Shown here: piece after piece, positions 41,528-50,646 of the stretch
How positions within the stretch are numbered: position 1 is the first letter of the stretch
How the letters are laid out: each line of letters begins with the position of its first letter
From: Nocardia sp. XZ_19_385
GTDB lineage: Bacteria; Actinomycetota; Actinomycetes; Mycobacteriales; Mycobacteriaceae
Direction: 5' to 3'
DNA: 64,000 bases
NCBI RefSeq assembly: GCF_015355755.1
Contig: NZ_JACVEE010000002.1
Span: 1,054,001-1,118,000, forward strand
Notes under the pieces: model-generated
Databases searched by the model: none
Told to the model about the DNA's origin: nothing
Seen by the model: only the letters and a program-made list of their open reading frames with translations
Made by a program: the position numbers and the translations under genes

Positions 41528-44500
41528 ATGACGCAACTTCCTGGCCACAGGTCCCCTGGACCCATCGGGCTCTATGACCCGGCGAACGAACACGACGCCT
41601 GTGGTGTCGCGTTCGTCGTCGACATGCACGGCCGCCGCAGCCGCGACATCGTCGACAAGGCTATTACGGCTCTGTTGAACCTGGAGCACCGTGGTGCTGC
41701 CGGCGCCGAACCGAACTCCGGTGACGGTGCGGGCATCCTGCTGCAGGTCCCGGACCGATTCTTCCGCGCCATCGTGGACTTCGAGTTGCCGGCGGAAGGC
41801 GCCTACGCCACCGGCATCGCGTTCCTGCCGCAGGCCCGTCGAGAAGCCGCGCGCGCCGCCTACGGCGTGGAGAAGATCGTCAAGGAAGAGGGCCTGGAGG
41901 TCCTCGGCTGGCGTGAGGTTCCGATCGACGAGTCCTCGCTGGGTGCGCTGGCCCGCGACGCCATGCCGACCTTCCGGCAGATCTTCATCGCCTCGCCCAA
42001 GGACGCCGCCGAGCAGCTCTCCGGCGTTGCCCTGGAGCGTCGCGCCTACGTCATCCGCAAGCGGGTCGAGCACGAGCTCGGCAAGGCCGGCGCGGGCGAG
42101 GGCTCGACCGGCAAGGAGTCGGTGTACTTCCCGAGCCTGTCCGGCGAGACCTTCGTCTACAAGGGCATGTTCACCACGCCGCAGTTGCGTGCCTTCTACC
42201 TGGACCTGCAGGACGACCGCGTCGAGTCGGCGCTGGGCATCGTGCACTCCCGGTTCTCCACCAACACTTTCCCCTCGTGGCCGCTGGCGCACCCGTTCCG
42301 CCGGGTCGCGCACAACGGTGAGATCAATACCGTCACCGGCAACGAGAACTGGATGCGTGCCCGCGAGTCGCTGCTGAACTCCGACGTGTTCGGCACCGAT
42401 TCGGCCGGCAAGAACCGCCTGGAGAAGATCTTCCCGGTCTGTACCCCGGGCGCTTCGGACACCGCGCGTTTCGACGAGGTGCTGGAACTGCTGCACCTCG
42501 GTGGCCGCAGCCTGCCGCACGCCGTACTGATGATGATCCCGGAGGCGTGGGAGCGCTCCGAGAACATGGACCCGCAGCGGCGCGCGTTCTACGAGTACCA
42601 CTCCTACCTGATGGAGCCGTGGGACGGCCCGGCCTCGGTCTGCTTCTCCGACGGCACCGTCGTCGGCGCGGTGCTGGACCGCAACGGCCTGCGCCCCGGC
42701 CGCATCTGGGTGACCGAGGACGGCCTGGTCGTGCTGGCCTCCGAGGTCGGCGTGCTGGACATCGACCCGTCCAAGGTGGTCCAGAAGTTCCGACTACAGC
42801 CCGGCAAGATGTTCCTGGTCGACACCGCCCAGGGCCGCATCATCAGCGATGACGAGTTCAAGTCGCAGCTGGCCGCCGAGCACCCGTACCAGCAGTGGCT
42901 CGACGAAGGCGTCACCAAGCTCGGCGATCTGCCGGACCGCCCGCACGTGCACATGTCGCACGACCGGGTGCTGATCCGGCAGCAGATCTTCGGATACACC
43001 ACCGAGGAGCTGAACCTGCTGATCTCGCCGATGGCGAAGAACGGCATGGAAGCGCTCGGCTCGATGGGCACCGACACCCCGATCGCGGTGCTGTCGTCGC
43101 GTCCGCGCCTGCTGTTCGACTACTTCTCGCAGCTGTTCGCGCAGGTCACCAACCCGCCGCTGGACGCCATCCGCGAAGAGGTCGTCACCAGCCTGAAGCG
43201 GGCCATCGGCCCCGAGGCCGACCTGCTGCATCCGAGCCCGGAGTCCTGTAAGCAGATCGCCATCGAGGGACCCATCCTCGACAACGACGAGCTGGCCAAG
43301 CTCGTGCACATCAACGACGACGGCTCGCATCGCGAGCTGCGTTCGGTCGTGGTGCGCGGTCTGTACCCGGTCAAGAAGGGCGGCAAGGGACTTCGCAAGG
43401 CGCTCGAGGCCATCAACACCCAGGTGTCGGCAGCCATCGACGGCGGCGCGCGGATCATCGTGCTGTCCGACCGCGAGTCCAACGAGAAGCTGGCGCCGAT
43501 TCCGTCGCTGCTGCTGACCGCGTCGGTGCATCACCACCTGGTGCGTGAGCGCACCCGCACCAAGGTCGGTCTGGTCGTGGAGGCCGGTGACGCCCGCGAG
43601 GTGCACCACATGGCCCTGCTGGTCGGTTTCGGCGCGGCCGCGATCAACCCGTACATGGCCTTCGAGACCATCGAGGACCTGCTCGAGCGCGGCGCGCTGG
43701 AAATGCCGGACAGCACCGGCGATCACGCCGCCGACTTCCGCAAGGCCGTCGCGAACTTCAACAAGGCCGCCGGCAAGGGCGTGCTGAAGGTGATGTCCAA
43801 GATGGGCATCTCCACCGTCGCCTCCTACAACGGCGCCAAGCTGTTCCAGGTGATCGGCCTGTCGCAGGATCTGGTGGACGAATACTTCACCGGCCTGAAC
43901 TCGCCGCTGGACGGTATCGGCCTGGACGAGATCGCCGACGACGTGGCGGCCCGGCACCGGGTGGCGTTCCTGGAGAACCGCAACGAGCGCGCGCACCGCG
44001 AGCTCGAGGTCGGCGGTGAGTACCAGTGGCGGCGCGAGGGTGAATACCACCTGTTCAACCCGGACACCGTGTTCAAGCTGCAGCACGCGACCCGCACCGG
44101 TCAGTACGGCATCTTCAAGGAGTACACCAAGCTGGTCGACGACCAGTCCGAGCGTTTGGCTTCGCTGCGCGGTCTGTTCAAGTTCAAGACCAAGAACCGC
44201 GCGCCGATCTCCATCGACGAGGTCGAGCCGGCTTCGGAGATCGTGAAGCGGTTCTCCACCGGCGCGATGAGCTACGGCTCCATCTCGGCGGAGGCGCACG
44301 AGACCCTCGCGATCGCGATGAACCGGCTCGGCGGCCGCTCGAACTCCGGTGAGGGCGGCGAGCATCCGGCCCGCTTCGAGGTCGAGGAGAACGGCGACTG
44401 GCGCCGGTCCGCGATCAAGCAGGTGGCTTCCGGCCGCTTCGGCGTGACCTCGCACTACCTGTCGAACTGCACCGATATCCAGATCAAGATGGCCCAGGGC

Positions 44501-46180
44501 GCCAAGCCGGGCGAGGGCGGCCAGCTGCCCGCGCACAAGGTGTACCCGTGGGTCGCCGAGGTGCGGCACTCGACGCCGGGCGTCGGTCTGATCTCGCCGC
44601 CGCCGCACCACGACATCTACTCGATCGAGGATCTGGCGCAGCTGATCCACGATCTGAAGAACGCGAACCCGCAGGCGCGGATTCACGTGAAACTTGTCGC
44701 GGAGCCGGGCGTCGGCACCGTCGCCGCGGGTGTCTCCAAGGCGCACGCCGACGTGGTGCTGATCTCGGGCCACGACGGCGGCACCGGCGCCTCGCCGCTG
44801 ACCTCGCTCAAGCACGCGGGCGGTCCGTGGGAGCTCGGCCTGGCCGAGACCCAGCAGACGCTGCTGCTCAACGGTCTGCGCGACCGCATCGTGGTGCAGG
44901 TCGACGGTCAGATGAAGACCGGCCGCGACGTCGTGATCGCCGCGCTGCTCGGTGCGGAGGAGTACGGTTTCGCGACCGCGCCGCTGGTGGTCTCGGGCTG
45001 CATCATGATGCGGGTCTGCCACCTCGACACCTGCCCCGTGGGTGTCGCGACGCAGAACCCGCTGTTGCGCGAACGCTTCACCGGCAAGCCGGAATTCGTC
45101 GAGAACTTCTTCATGTTCATCGCCGAAGAGGTCCGGGAACTGCTGGCGTCGCTGGGCTTCCGCACGCTGGACGAGGCCATCGGCCGGGTCGACATGCTCG
45201 ACACCGCCAAGGCCAAGCAGCACTGGAAGGCGAGCAAGCTGGACCTGTCGCCGATCCTCGACGATGTCGAGACGGCGTTCATGTACCAGGATCGCCGCTG
45301 CACCAAGACCCAGGACCACGGCCTGGACAAGGCGCTGGATCAGCAGCTGATCACCCAGGCGCGCGACGCTCTGGAGCGCGGCACCCCGGTCAAGTTCGAA
45401 ACCAAGATCACGAACGTGAACCGGACCGTCGGCACCATGCTGGGCCACGAGGTGACGAAGAACTTCGGTGGCGTCGGCCTGCCCGACGACACCATCGACA
45501 TCACCTTCACCGGTTCCGCGGGCAACAGCTTCGGCGCCTTCGTCCCCGCCGGCATCACGCTGCGGGTGCAGGGCGACGCGAACGACTATGTGGGCAAGGG
45601 TCTTTCCGGCGGCCACCTCAGCGTGCGCCCGGCGGTGAACGCTCCAGCCGACTTCAAGGCCGAAGAGAACATCATCGCGGGCAACGTGCTGCTGTTCGGC
45701 GCGACCAGCGGCAAGGCGTTCCTGTCCGGTGTCGTCGGTGAACGGTTCGCGGTGCGCAACTCCGGCGCCACCGCGGTCGTCGAGGGCGTGGGCGACCACG
45801 CGCTGGAGTACATGACCGGTGGCAAGGTCGTCATCCTGGGTGAGACCGGCCGTAACTTCGGCGCCGGTATGTCCGGCGGTGAGGCCTACGTCTACAACCC
45901 GAACGGCGCCTTCGCCGAGCGGGTGAACCCGGAACAGGCCGGCGCCCTGGAGGAGCTCACCGATGAGGACCGCACCTTCCTGCGCGACATCATCGCCGAG
46001 CACCGTGCCCAGACCGGTTCGGCTGTCGCCGAACGCATCCTGACCGATTGGGCCAAGGAATCGGCCCACTTCGTGAAGGTCATGCCGCGTGAATACAAGA
46101 AGGTTTTGCTCGCGATCTCCGAGGCCGAAAAGAACGGCGCGGACGTGAACGAGGCGATCATGGAGGCGGCTCGTGGCTGA
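41528..46180 (+). CDS. gltB: Glutamate synthase large subunit
   Basis: 1550 residues from ATG 41528, the start that places the catalytic cysteine (EHDACGVAF, Cys25) just behind a short propeptide, as in the family. The Ntn-type amidotransferase domain (25 to about 430) releases ammonia from glutamine. Central and FMN domains (about 850-1240; [37 protein letters not shown]) reductively aminate 2-oxoglutarate. The [3Fe-4S] cysteines are in [12 protein letters not shown]. The C-terminal beta-helix (GxxGN repeats, [29 protein letters not shown]) follows. Product is two glutamates per cycle, with NADPH supplied through GltD. It overlaps gltD by eight bases. A parS-like sequence lies inside at 44680-44693. 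Confidence 0.98.
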   Translation: MTQLPGHRSPGPIGLYDPANEHDACGVAFVVDMHGRRSRDIVDKAITALLNLEHRGAAGAEPNSGDGAGILLQVPDRFFRAIVDFELPAEGAYATGIAFLPQARREAARAAYGVEKIVKEEGLEVLGWREVPIDESSLGALARDAMPTFRQIFIASPKDAAEQLSGVALERRAYVIRKRVEHELGKAGAGEGSTGKESVYFPSLSGETFVYKGMFTTPQLRAFYLDLQDDRVESALGIVHSRFSTNTFPSWPLAHPFRRVAHNGEINTVTGNENWMRARESLLNSDVFGTDSAGKNRLEKIFPVCTPGASDTARFDEVLELLHLGGRSLPHAVLMMIPEAWERSENMDPQRRAFYEYHSYLMEPWDGPASVCFSDGTVVGAVLDRNGLRPGRIWVTEDGLVVLASEVGVLDIDPSKVVQKFRLQPGKMFLVDTAQGRIISDDEFKSQLAAEHPYQQWLDEGVTKLGDLPDRPHVHMSHDRVLIRQQIFGYTTEELNLLISPMAKNGMEALGSMGTDTPIAVLSSRPRLLFDYFSQLFAQVTNPPLDAIREEVVTSLKRAIGPEADLLHPSPESCKQIAIEGPILDNDELAKLVHINDDGSHRELRSVVVRGLYPVKKGGKGLRKALEAINTQVSAAIDGGARIIVLSDRESNEKLAPIPSLLLTASVHHHLVRERTRTKVGLVVEAGDAREVHHMALLVGFGAAAINPYMAFETIEDLLERGALEMPDSTGDHAADFRKAVANFNKAAGKGVLKVMSKMGISTVASYNGAKLFQVIGLSQDLVDEYFTGLNSPLDGIGLDEIADDVAARHRVAFLENRNERAHRELEVGGEYQWRREGEYHLFNPDTVFKLQHATRTGQYGIFKEYTKLVDDQSERLASLRGLFKFKTKNRAPISIDEVEPASEIVKRFSTGAMSYGSISAEAHETLAIAMNRLGGRSNSGEGGEHPARFEVEENGDWRRSAIKQVASGRFGVTSHYLSNCTDIQIKMAQGAKPGEGGQLPAHKVYPWVAEVRHSTPGVGLISPPPHHDIYSIEDLAQLIHDLKNANPQARIHVKLVAEPGVGTVAAGVSKAHADVVLISGHDGGTGASPLTSLKHAGGPWELGLAETQQTLLLNGLRDRIVVQVDGQMKTGRDVVIAALLGAEEYGFATAPLVVSGCIMMRVCHLDTCPVGVATQNPLLRERFTGKPEFVENFFMFIAEEVRELLASLGFRTLDEAIGRVDMLDTAKAKQHWKASKLDLSPILDDVETAFMYQDRRCTKTQDHGLDKALDQQLITQARDALERGTPVKFETKITNVNRTVGTMLGHEVTKNFGGVGLPDDTIDITFTGSAGNSFGAFVPAGITLRVQGDANDYVGKGLSGGHLSVRPAVNAPADFKAEENIIAGNVLLFGATSGKAFLSGVVGERFAVRNSGATAVVEGVGDHALEYMTGGKVVILGETGRNFGAGMSGGEAYVYNPNGAFAERVNPEQAGALEELTDEDRTFLRDIIAEHRAQTGSAVAERILTDWAKESAHFVKVMPREYKKVLLAISEAEKNGADVNEAIMEAARG
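44680..44693. promoter_or_regulatory. parS-like site inside gltB
   Basis: GATTCACGTGAAAC matches the parS core GTTTCACGTGAAAC at 13 of 14. It encodes part of ARIHVKLV and uses the otherwise disfavoured leucine codon CTT directly after it. Confidence 0.55.
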
Positions 46181-47642
46181 TCCACAGGGATTTCTGAAGC
46201 ACACCAAGCGGGAGCTCCCCACCCGCCGTCCGGTGCCGCTGCGCCTGATGGACTGGAAAGAGGTCTACGAAGAGGGTTTCGAGAAGGACACCCTCAAGCG
46301 TCAGGCCAGCCGCTGTATGGACTGCGGTATCCCGTTCTGCCACAACGGCTGTCCGCTCGGGAACCTGATTCCCGAATGGAACGACCTGGTCTTCAAGGGT
46401 CAGTGGCGTGAAGGCATCGACCGGCTGCACGCGACCAACAACTTCCCGGAGTTCACCGGGCGGCTGTGTCCCGCGCCGTGTGAGGCGTCCTGTGTCCTGG
46501 GCATCAACCAGGATCCGGTGACGATCAAGCAGGTCGAGGTCGAGCTCATCGAGAACGCCTTCGACGAGGGCTGGGTGACCCCGGTCTACCCGACCCGCCT
46601 CACCGGCAAGAAGGTCGCCGTCGTCGGCTCCGGCCCGGCCGGCCTGGCCGCCGCGCAGCAGCTGACCCGCGCCGGCCACACCGTGACCGTGTACGAGCGC
46701 GCCGACCGCATCGGCGGCCTGCTGCGCTACGGCATCCCGGAATTCAAGATGGAGAAGCGCTTCATCGATCGCCGGATGGCGCAGATGGAGGCCGAAGGCA
46801 CCATCTTCAAGACCGGTGTGAACGTGGGCGTCGACATCACCGCCGAGCAGCTGCGCGAGCAGTTCGACGCGGTCGTGCTCTCCGGTGGCGCCACCCTCGC
46901 CCGCGATCTGCCGATCCCGGGCCGCGAGCTGGACGGCATCCACCAGGCGATGGAGTTCCTGCCGTGGGCCAACCGGGTGCAGCTGGGCGACGATGTCACC
47001 GATGCCGAGGGCCTGCCGCCGATCCACGCGCGCGGCAAGAAGGTCGTCATCATCGGTGGCGGCGACACCGGCGCGGACTGCCTGGGCACCTCGCACCGGC
47101 AGGGTGCGGCGAGCATCCACCAGTTCGAGATCATGCCGCGCCCACCGGAGGAGCGTGCCGGTTCCACCCCGTGGCCGACCTACCCGCTGATGTACCGGGT
47201 GTCCTCGGCGCACGAGGAGGGCGGCGAGCGCGTGTTCTCCGTCAACACCGAGCGTTTCGTCGGCGAAGACGGCAAGGTCACCGGCCTGCAGGCGCACGAG
47301 GTGAAGATGGCCAACGGCCGCTTCGAGAAGGTCGAAGGCACCGACTTCACCCTCGAAGCCGACCTGGTGCTGCTCGCCATGGGCTTCACCGGACCCGAGA
47401 AGCCGGGCCTGCTCGAGGATCTCGGCGTCGGCTACGACCAGCGCGGCAACGTGCAGCGGGACAAGAACTGGGCCACCAACATTCCCGGCGTCTTCGTCGC
47501 CGGTGATATGGGCCGCGGCCAGTCGCTGATCGTGTGGGCCATCGCCGAAGGCCGCGCCGCGGCCGCCGCGGTGGACAACTTCCTGGAAGGTGAGACCGCG
47601 CTGCCGTCGCCGGTCACCCCGACCATGGTCGCTCAGCGCTGA
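46173..47642 (+). CDS. gltD: Glutamate synthase small subunit
   Basis: 489 residues, starting inside gltB (8-base overlap, GTG 46173). The N-terminal cysteine clusters [17 protein letters not shown] and CPAPCEASC bind [4Fe-4S] centres. [13 protein letters not shown] (about residue 151) binds FAD, and [12 protein letters not shown] binds NADPH. The C-terminal [22 protein letters not shown] is the typical second FAD motif. It passes electrons from NADPH to GltB. The operon ends with a strong terminator 19 bases after the stop. Confidence 0.98.
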   Translation: MADPQGFLKHTKRELPTRRPVPLRLMDWKEVYEEGFEKDTLKRQASRCMDCGIPFCHNGCPLGNLIPEWNDLVFKGQWREGIDRLHATNNFPEFTGRLCPAPCEASCVLGINQDPVTIKQVEVELIENAFDEGWVTPVYPTRLTGKKVAVVGSGPAGLAAAQQLTRAGHTVTVYERADRIGGLLRYGIPEFKMEKRFIDRRMAQMEAEGTIFKTGVNVGVDITAEQLREQFDAVVLSGGATLARDLPIPGRELDGIHQAMEFLPWANRVQLGDDVTDAEGLPPIHARGKKVVIIGGGDTGADCLGTSHRQGAASIHQFEIMPRPPEERAGSTPWPTYPLMYRVSSAHEEGGERVFSVNTERFVGEDGKVTGLQAHEVKMANGRFEKVEGTDFTLEADLVLLAMGFTGPEKPGLLEDLGVGYDQRGNVQRDKNWATNIPGVFVAGDMGRGQSLIVWAIAEGRAAAAAVDNFLEGETALPSPVTPTMVAQR

Positions 47643-47660
47643 CCTGAACGAATCGCCAAG

Positions 47661-47693
47661 GGCGCCTGCGGACTCGAGTCCGCAGGCGCTTTT
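47661..47693 (+). terminator. Rho-independent terminator of gltBD
   Basis: Perfect 13 bp stem (47662-47674 with 47677-47689), minimal loop centred on CTCGAG, then TTTT (47690-47693). Confidence 0.9.
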
Positions 47694-47964
47694 GCTTTCC
47701 GGAAGCGACTCTGATGGAGTGATCTTCATCGGAAATCGGACATGCCGGTCCTGTTTGCGTGGCGCGCACGGCGGTTGGGCTTTAGTGTGATCAGCGGCGT
47801 GCTGCGGATCTTTGGGATGTGAGAGTTTTCGCAGTGCTATACCACCGGGTTAACTATGTGGTTACTCGGCGTGCACTAGTGAGTCATCCGCCGAGTTCAA
47901 CATTGTTAGCGGCAACTTGTCGGGGAGCGCCCTCCACAAGAGGGCAGGTTTGAACTGGAGCAGT

Positions 47965-48864
47965 ATGCAACTGAAAAAGGTTGTCGCGGCACTCGGTGCT
48001 TCCGCGACGATTGCGTCCGGCTTGATGTTCGGCAGCGGCGCCGCGGCGGCGGCTCCCGGTTGCCCGAGCCTGTATGTGGTGGCGATCCCCGGCACCTGGG
48101 AGACGGGGCACGACAAGCCGCCCGGCCCAGGCATGCTGTCCGGTGTCACCAGAGGACTACCGTCCAACACCGACGTCGACTACGTGAGCTACGCGGCGAC
48201 CGCCTTCCCTTGGGAAGGTGAGGTCTACGGCAACTCCAAGAAGGAAGCCGTCGGCAACGCGCGCGGACTCATCGGCCAGATGGCGGCCCGGTGTGGTGCG
48301 ACGAAGTTCGCTCTCGTCGGCTACAGCCAGGGTGCCGATGCCGCGGGTGATCTGGCGGCCGAAATCGGTACCGGGTTGAGCGTGGTCCCGGCCGACCGCG
48401 TCGCCGGAGTCGGCCTGATCTCCGATCCGCGGCGTTCGCCGACCGACGTGCAGGTCGGTCCGTACGCGCACGGCGCGGGCGCGGGCGGGCCGCGGGTTGG
48501 TGGATTCGGCTGGCTGTCCGACCGGACTCGGACGATCTGCGCGGTTGATGATCTTTACTGTGCGACGGCTACCGATGACTTCGTTACCCGGTTTGCCGGG
48601 TGGCTGGCGCAGAGTTCGGAGGCGAATCCGGCGAACATCTGGCGCTACCAGCTGGAGGCCGGGGCCATCATCAGCGATTTGATGGCGCACGGCGGGGTTC
48701 CGGCTTTGCAGGCGCAGCTGACGGATTCGGCCAACCAGGAGCGGGCGCGGAGCTTGGAAGAGTTCTACAAGTCGCAGGCGCATCACCTGTACGGCAGTTA
48801 TTCGGTGGGTGGCGGCCAAACCGCAATCTCCTGGATGCGCAACTGGCTTGCAGGTATGGCTTGA
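47965..48864 (+). CDS. Cutinase-family secreted hydrolase
   Basis: 299 residues from ATG 47965 (GGAG 5 bases upstream); upstream in-frame codons lack a ribosome site. Signal peptide MQLKKVVAALGASATIASGL with cleavage near AAA|APGCP. Cutinase motifs: CPSLYVVAIPGTWETG, the nucleophile GYSQGADAAGDLA (Ser), CAVDDLYC (Asp between disulfide cysteines) and HHLYGSY (His). Family members in mycolate bacteria are esterases or phospholipases at the cell surface (Culp proteins), acting on lipids or envelope esters. Four Cys should form two disulfides. The TGA stop overlaps the first base of a hairpin repeat. Confidence 0.92.
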   Translation: MQLKKVVAALGASATIASGLMFGSGAAAAAPGCPSLYVVAIPGTWETGHDKPPGPGMLSGVTRGLPSNTDVDYVSYAATAFPWEGEVYGNSKKEAVGNARGLIGQMAARCGATKFALVGYSQGADAAGDLAAEIGTGLSVVPADRVAGVGLISDPRRSPTDVQVGPYAHGAGAGGPRVGGFGWLSDRTRTICAVDDLYCATATDDFVTRFAGWLAQSSEANPANIWRYQLEAGAIISDLMAHGGVPALQAQLTDSANQERARSLEEFYKSQAHHLYGSYSVGGGQTAISWMRNWLAGMA

Positions 48865-48950
48865 TCACCAGGCCGAACCCTCGCTGACGCTCGGGTTTCG
48901 GCCTGGCGATCTGCTTCGAGGTGACTCCGAGTTCGCAAGCTCACTCGGAG
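48864..48950. repeat. Hairpin repeat element, copy 1
   Basis: The stem CCAGGCCGAA/TTCGGCCTGG (48868-48877 with 48897-48906, extended by ATC/GAT) surrounds the core AACCCTCGCTGACGCTCGGG. Then GATCTGCTTCGAGGTG and a second hairpin CTCCGAGT/ACTCGGAG (48925-48932 with 48943-48950). Copy 2 is at 54028. Confidence 0.7.
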
Positions 48951-48951
48951 T

Positions 48952-49036
48952 GCGCACAGTCCCGGTGAACCGGTTGGGGCGCGCACAGCCCGGTGGATCC
49001 GTTGGAGCGCGCTGAGTCCCGGTGAACTTTGTTGAA
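48952..49036. repeat. Three imperfect tandem repeats of about 28 bases
   Basis: Units start GCGCACAGTCCCGGTGAACC (48952), GCGCACAGCCCGGTGGATCC (48981) and GCGCTGAGTCCCGGTGAAC (49009), each followed by GTTGG/GTTGA. They fill the space between the cutinase hairpin repeat and the terminator. Confidence 0.6.
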
Positions 49037-49069
49037 GGCCCGCCTGCCCCGAAAGGGGAGGCGGGCCTT
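49035..49069. terminator. Bidirectional terminator between the cutinase gene and the convergent secreted-protein gene
   Basis: AAGGCCCGCCT (49035-49045) pairs with AGGCGGGCCTT (49059-49069), and the inner CCCC/GGGG extends it around a GAAA loop. A T-run follows on the plus strand, A/T-rich ends on the other. Confidence 0.8.
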
Positions 49070-49087
49070 TGTTGTTCCTGGTTGTTG

Positions 49088-49474
49088 TTAGCTGCTGCCG
49101 GCGGAGCCGGTGGAGGGGCGGTGGTGGAGGTGGAGGGTTGGGCCTTGTTCGGGGCCCTCTCGGTATTCGACGCGGGGGCCGCCGGGGTAGGGGAGGGCGG
49201 GGACGGCGTTGGCGCCGGGGCCGGGGATGATGATGGTTTGGCTGTGGTCGGGGCCCGGGCCCGGGCGGGTGGGGAGGGCGGGGAGGCGGCGGTCGGAGAC
49301 CGCGGCGGCGTCGGGGGAGGCGGTGGTGATGGTTTCGGCTTCGAATTCGACGGGGGCGTCGGTGGGGGTTTGGGCGTTGGCGGTGACGGCGAGGGTGCTG
49401 AGGGGGATGGTTACCAGGGCGCCGGCTACTACGAATTGGGCGGCGCGGCGGCGGAAAGTTGTGTTGGTACGCAC
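49088..49474 (-). CDS. Exported Pro/Gly-rich hypothetical protein
   Basis: 128 residues from GTG 49474, selected because AGAGAGGA lies 7 bases upstream and the product then begins with a good signal peptide: RTNTTFRRRAAQFVVAGALVTIPLSTLAVTANA, cleavage near ANA|QTP. The mature part (about 95 residues) is acidic then Pro/Gly-rich (LPALPTRPGPGPDHSQTIIIPGPG, PALPYPGGPRVEYREG) without cysteines. It looks unstructured and may be a small cell-wall or extracellular peptide. No family was recognised. Confidence 0.6.
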   Translation of the reverse strand: MRTNTTFRRRAAQFVVAGALVTIPLSTLAVTANAQTPTDAPVEFEAETITTASPDAAAVSDRRLPALPTRPGPGPDHSQTIIIPGPGANAVPALPYPGGPRVEYREGPEQGPTLHLHHRPSTGSAGSS

Positions 49475-49587
49475 GTCGGTTTCCTCTCTCTGGGGTGGGG
49501 GAGCGCCCTGCGGCGGCTCACCGGACCCATCAAAGGGCTGGAGGCTGGGATGACGGTGCGATGAAGCTGGCAATCAGCTGGGAGTGG

Positions 49588-50196
49588 TCAGGTCAGGTTG
49601 CGGGGTAGCAGGTCCCAGACGTGGCCGTTTTCGTTGACGGTGGCGGCGGTGCGGCGGCCGGTGCGGGAGAACAGGATTCGGGTGATCGAGCAGTAGTCGA
49701 TCGGGAAGGTCAGGGGGCGGGCCAGGCCGAGGACCTCTTGGAGCAGCACGTTGATTACGCCGCCGTGGGCGAAGGCGACGACGGTGTCGGCGGGGTCGGT
49801 GGTCGCGGCGATCTCGGTGATGGTGTCGCGGACGCGCTGGATGAAGGCGGGGCCGTCGATCTGTTCGGGGAGGTGGCCGGCTTTGATTCGCTCGTAGGTG
49901 GCCTGGAATTCGGTCTTCGCGTCCTCGATCGGGATGTAGACCGGCAGGTCGCGATCGTATTCGGCGAGGTCGTCGATGACTTCGACGGGCAGGCCGAGCT
50001 TGGTCGCGAGGGGGGCGGCGGTGTCGCGGGCCCGGCGCTGCGGGCTGCTCAGGATCCGGCTGACGCGGTGCTGGCTCAGGGCGGCGGGCACTCGTTCGGC
50101 CTGCTCCTGCCCGATCGGCGACAGCTCCGGATCGGCCGGGCCGGTGGCGTTCACGACGCGGAGCGGCTGGGCGTGGCGGACGAGGATCAACTGCAC
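49588..50196 (-). CDS. Histidine phosphatase family protein
   Basis: 202 residues from GTG 50196, which puts the family start QLILVRHAQPLRV at the N-terminus. The catalytic RHA (His) is in LILVRHAQP, the second Arg in SSPQRRARDTAAPLA, the general-acid region in DDLAEYDRDLPVYIP, and the second His in VVAFAHGGVINVLL. Phosphoglycerate-mutase-like phosphatases of this type act on sugar phosphates, nucleotides or cofactors, and the substrate is unknown. It is preceded by a small membrane-protein gene on the same strand (about 90 bases upstream). Confidence 0.9.
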   Translation of the reverse strand: MQLILVRHAQPLRVVNATGPADPELSPIGQEQAERVPAALSQHRVSRILSSPQRRARDTAAPLATKLGLPVEVIDDLAEYDRDLPVYIPIEDAKTEFQATYERIKAGHLPEQIDGPAFIQRVRDTITEIAATTDPADTVVAFAHGGVINVLLQEVLGLARPLTFPIDYCSITRILFSRTGRRTAATVNENGHVWDLLPRNLT

Positions 50197-50282
50197 ACCC
50201 CCACTCTGCCGCAAGCGGGCAAACAGAACCGGCCCGGGTCGCGTTGCGCGATCCGGGCCGGTCGAGTCTGCAGCCGGGGAGG

Positions 50283-50510
50283 CTAGTTCTTCTTGCTGCG
50301 CTTGTAGAGCAGGTAACCGCCGAGCGCCAGCGCGATGACGATGAGCAGGCAGATGAGACCGAAGATCAGGCCGCCGCCGCCCTTGCGGCCCTTCTTCTTG
50401 GCGGCGAGCTCCATGGCCTGGGTGTAGGTGTCGGACGCCAGCAGGGTGTCCGGGTTGGCCCACACCGCATGGTCCAGCAGGCTCGCGTTGGTCAGCAGGT
50501 CAAGGTACAT
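50283..50510 (-). CDS. Small single-pass membrane protein
   Basis: 75 residues. A soluble acidic-to-neutral N-terminal half (LDLLTNASLLDHAVWANPDTLLASDTYTQAMELAA), a lysine/glycine hinge (KKKGRKGGGG), one membrane helix (LIFGLICLLIVIALALGGYLL) and the basic tail YKRSKKN. The lysines before and after the helix make topology ambiguous. No known family was recognised. A comparable small protein is often annotated hypothetical beside lysX in nocardiae (memory, not checked). A GATGGGGATGG stretch lies 5' of the ATG. Confidence 0.65.
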   Translation of the reverse strand: MYLDLLTNASLLDHAVWANPDTLLASDTYTQAMELAAKKKGRKGGGGLIFGLICLLIVIALALGGYLLYKRSKKN

Positions 50511-50646
50511 AAGTCCATCCCCATCTCGAAGGTGAAACGGCCTCCTCCCGGGGCCGAGTTTCCCACACTAGACGGTGCATTCGTCCGGTGTGCGTAGTTC
50601 TCCGATGCGAAATCTCACTCTGAAATCTACGCGTAGTCGTTAACGT

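Noticed and set aside
42794..46222. 1142-codon minus-strand frame opposite gltB
   Set aside because: Mirror of a strongly conserved gene; composition (His, Arg, Val, Leu bias) is typical of antisense frames in high-GC DNA.
48966..48979. Further KstR-like box (GTGAACCGGTTGGG)
   Set aside because: Only the AACnnGTT core fits, outer positions fail, and it belongs to the tandem repeat unit.
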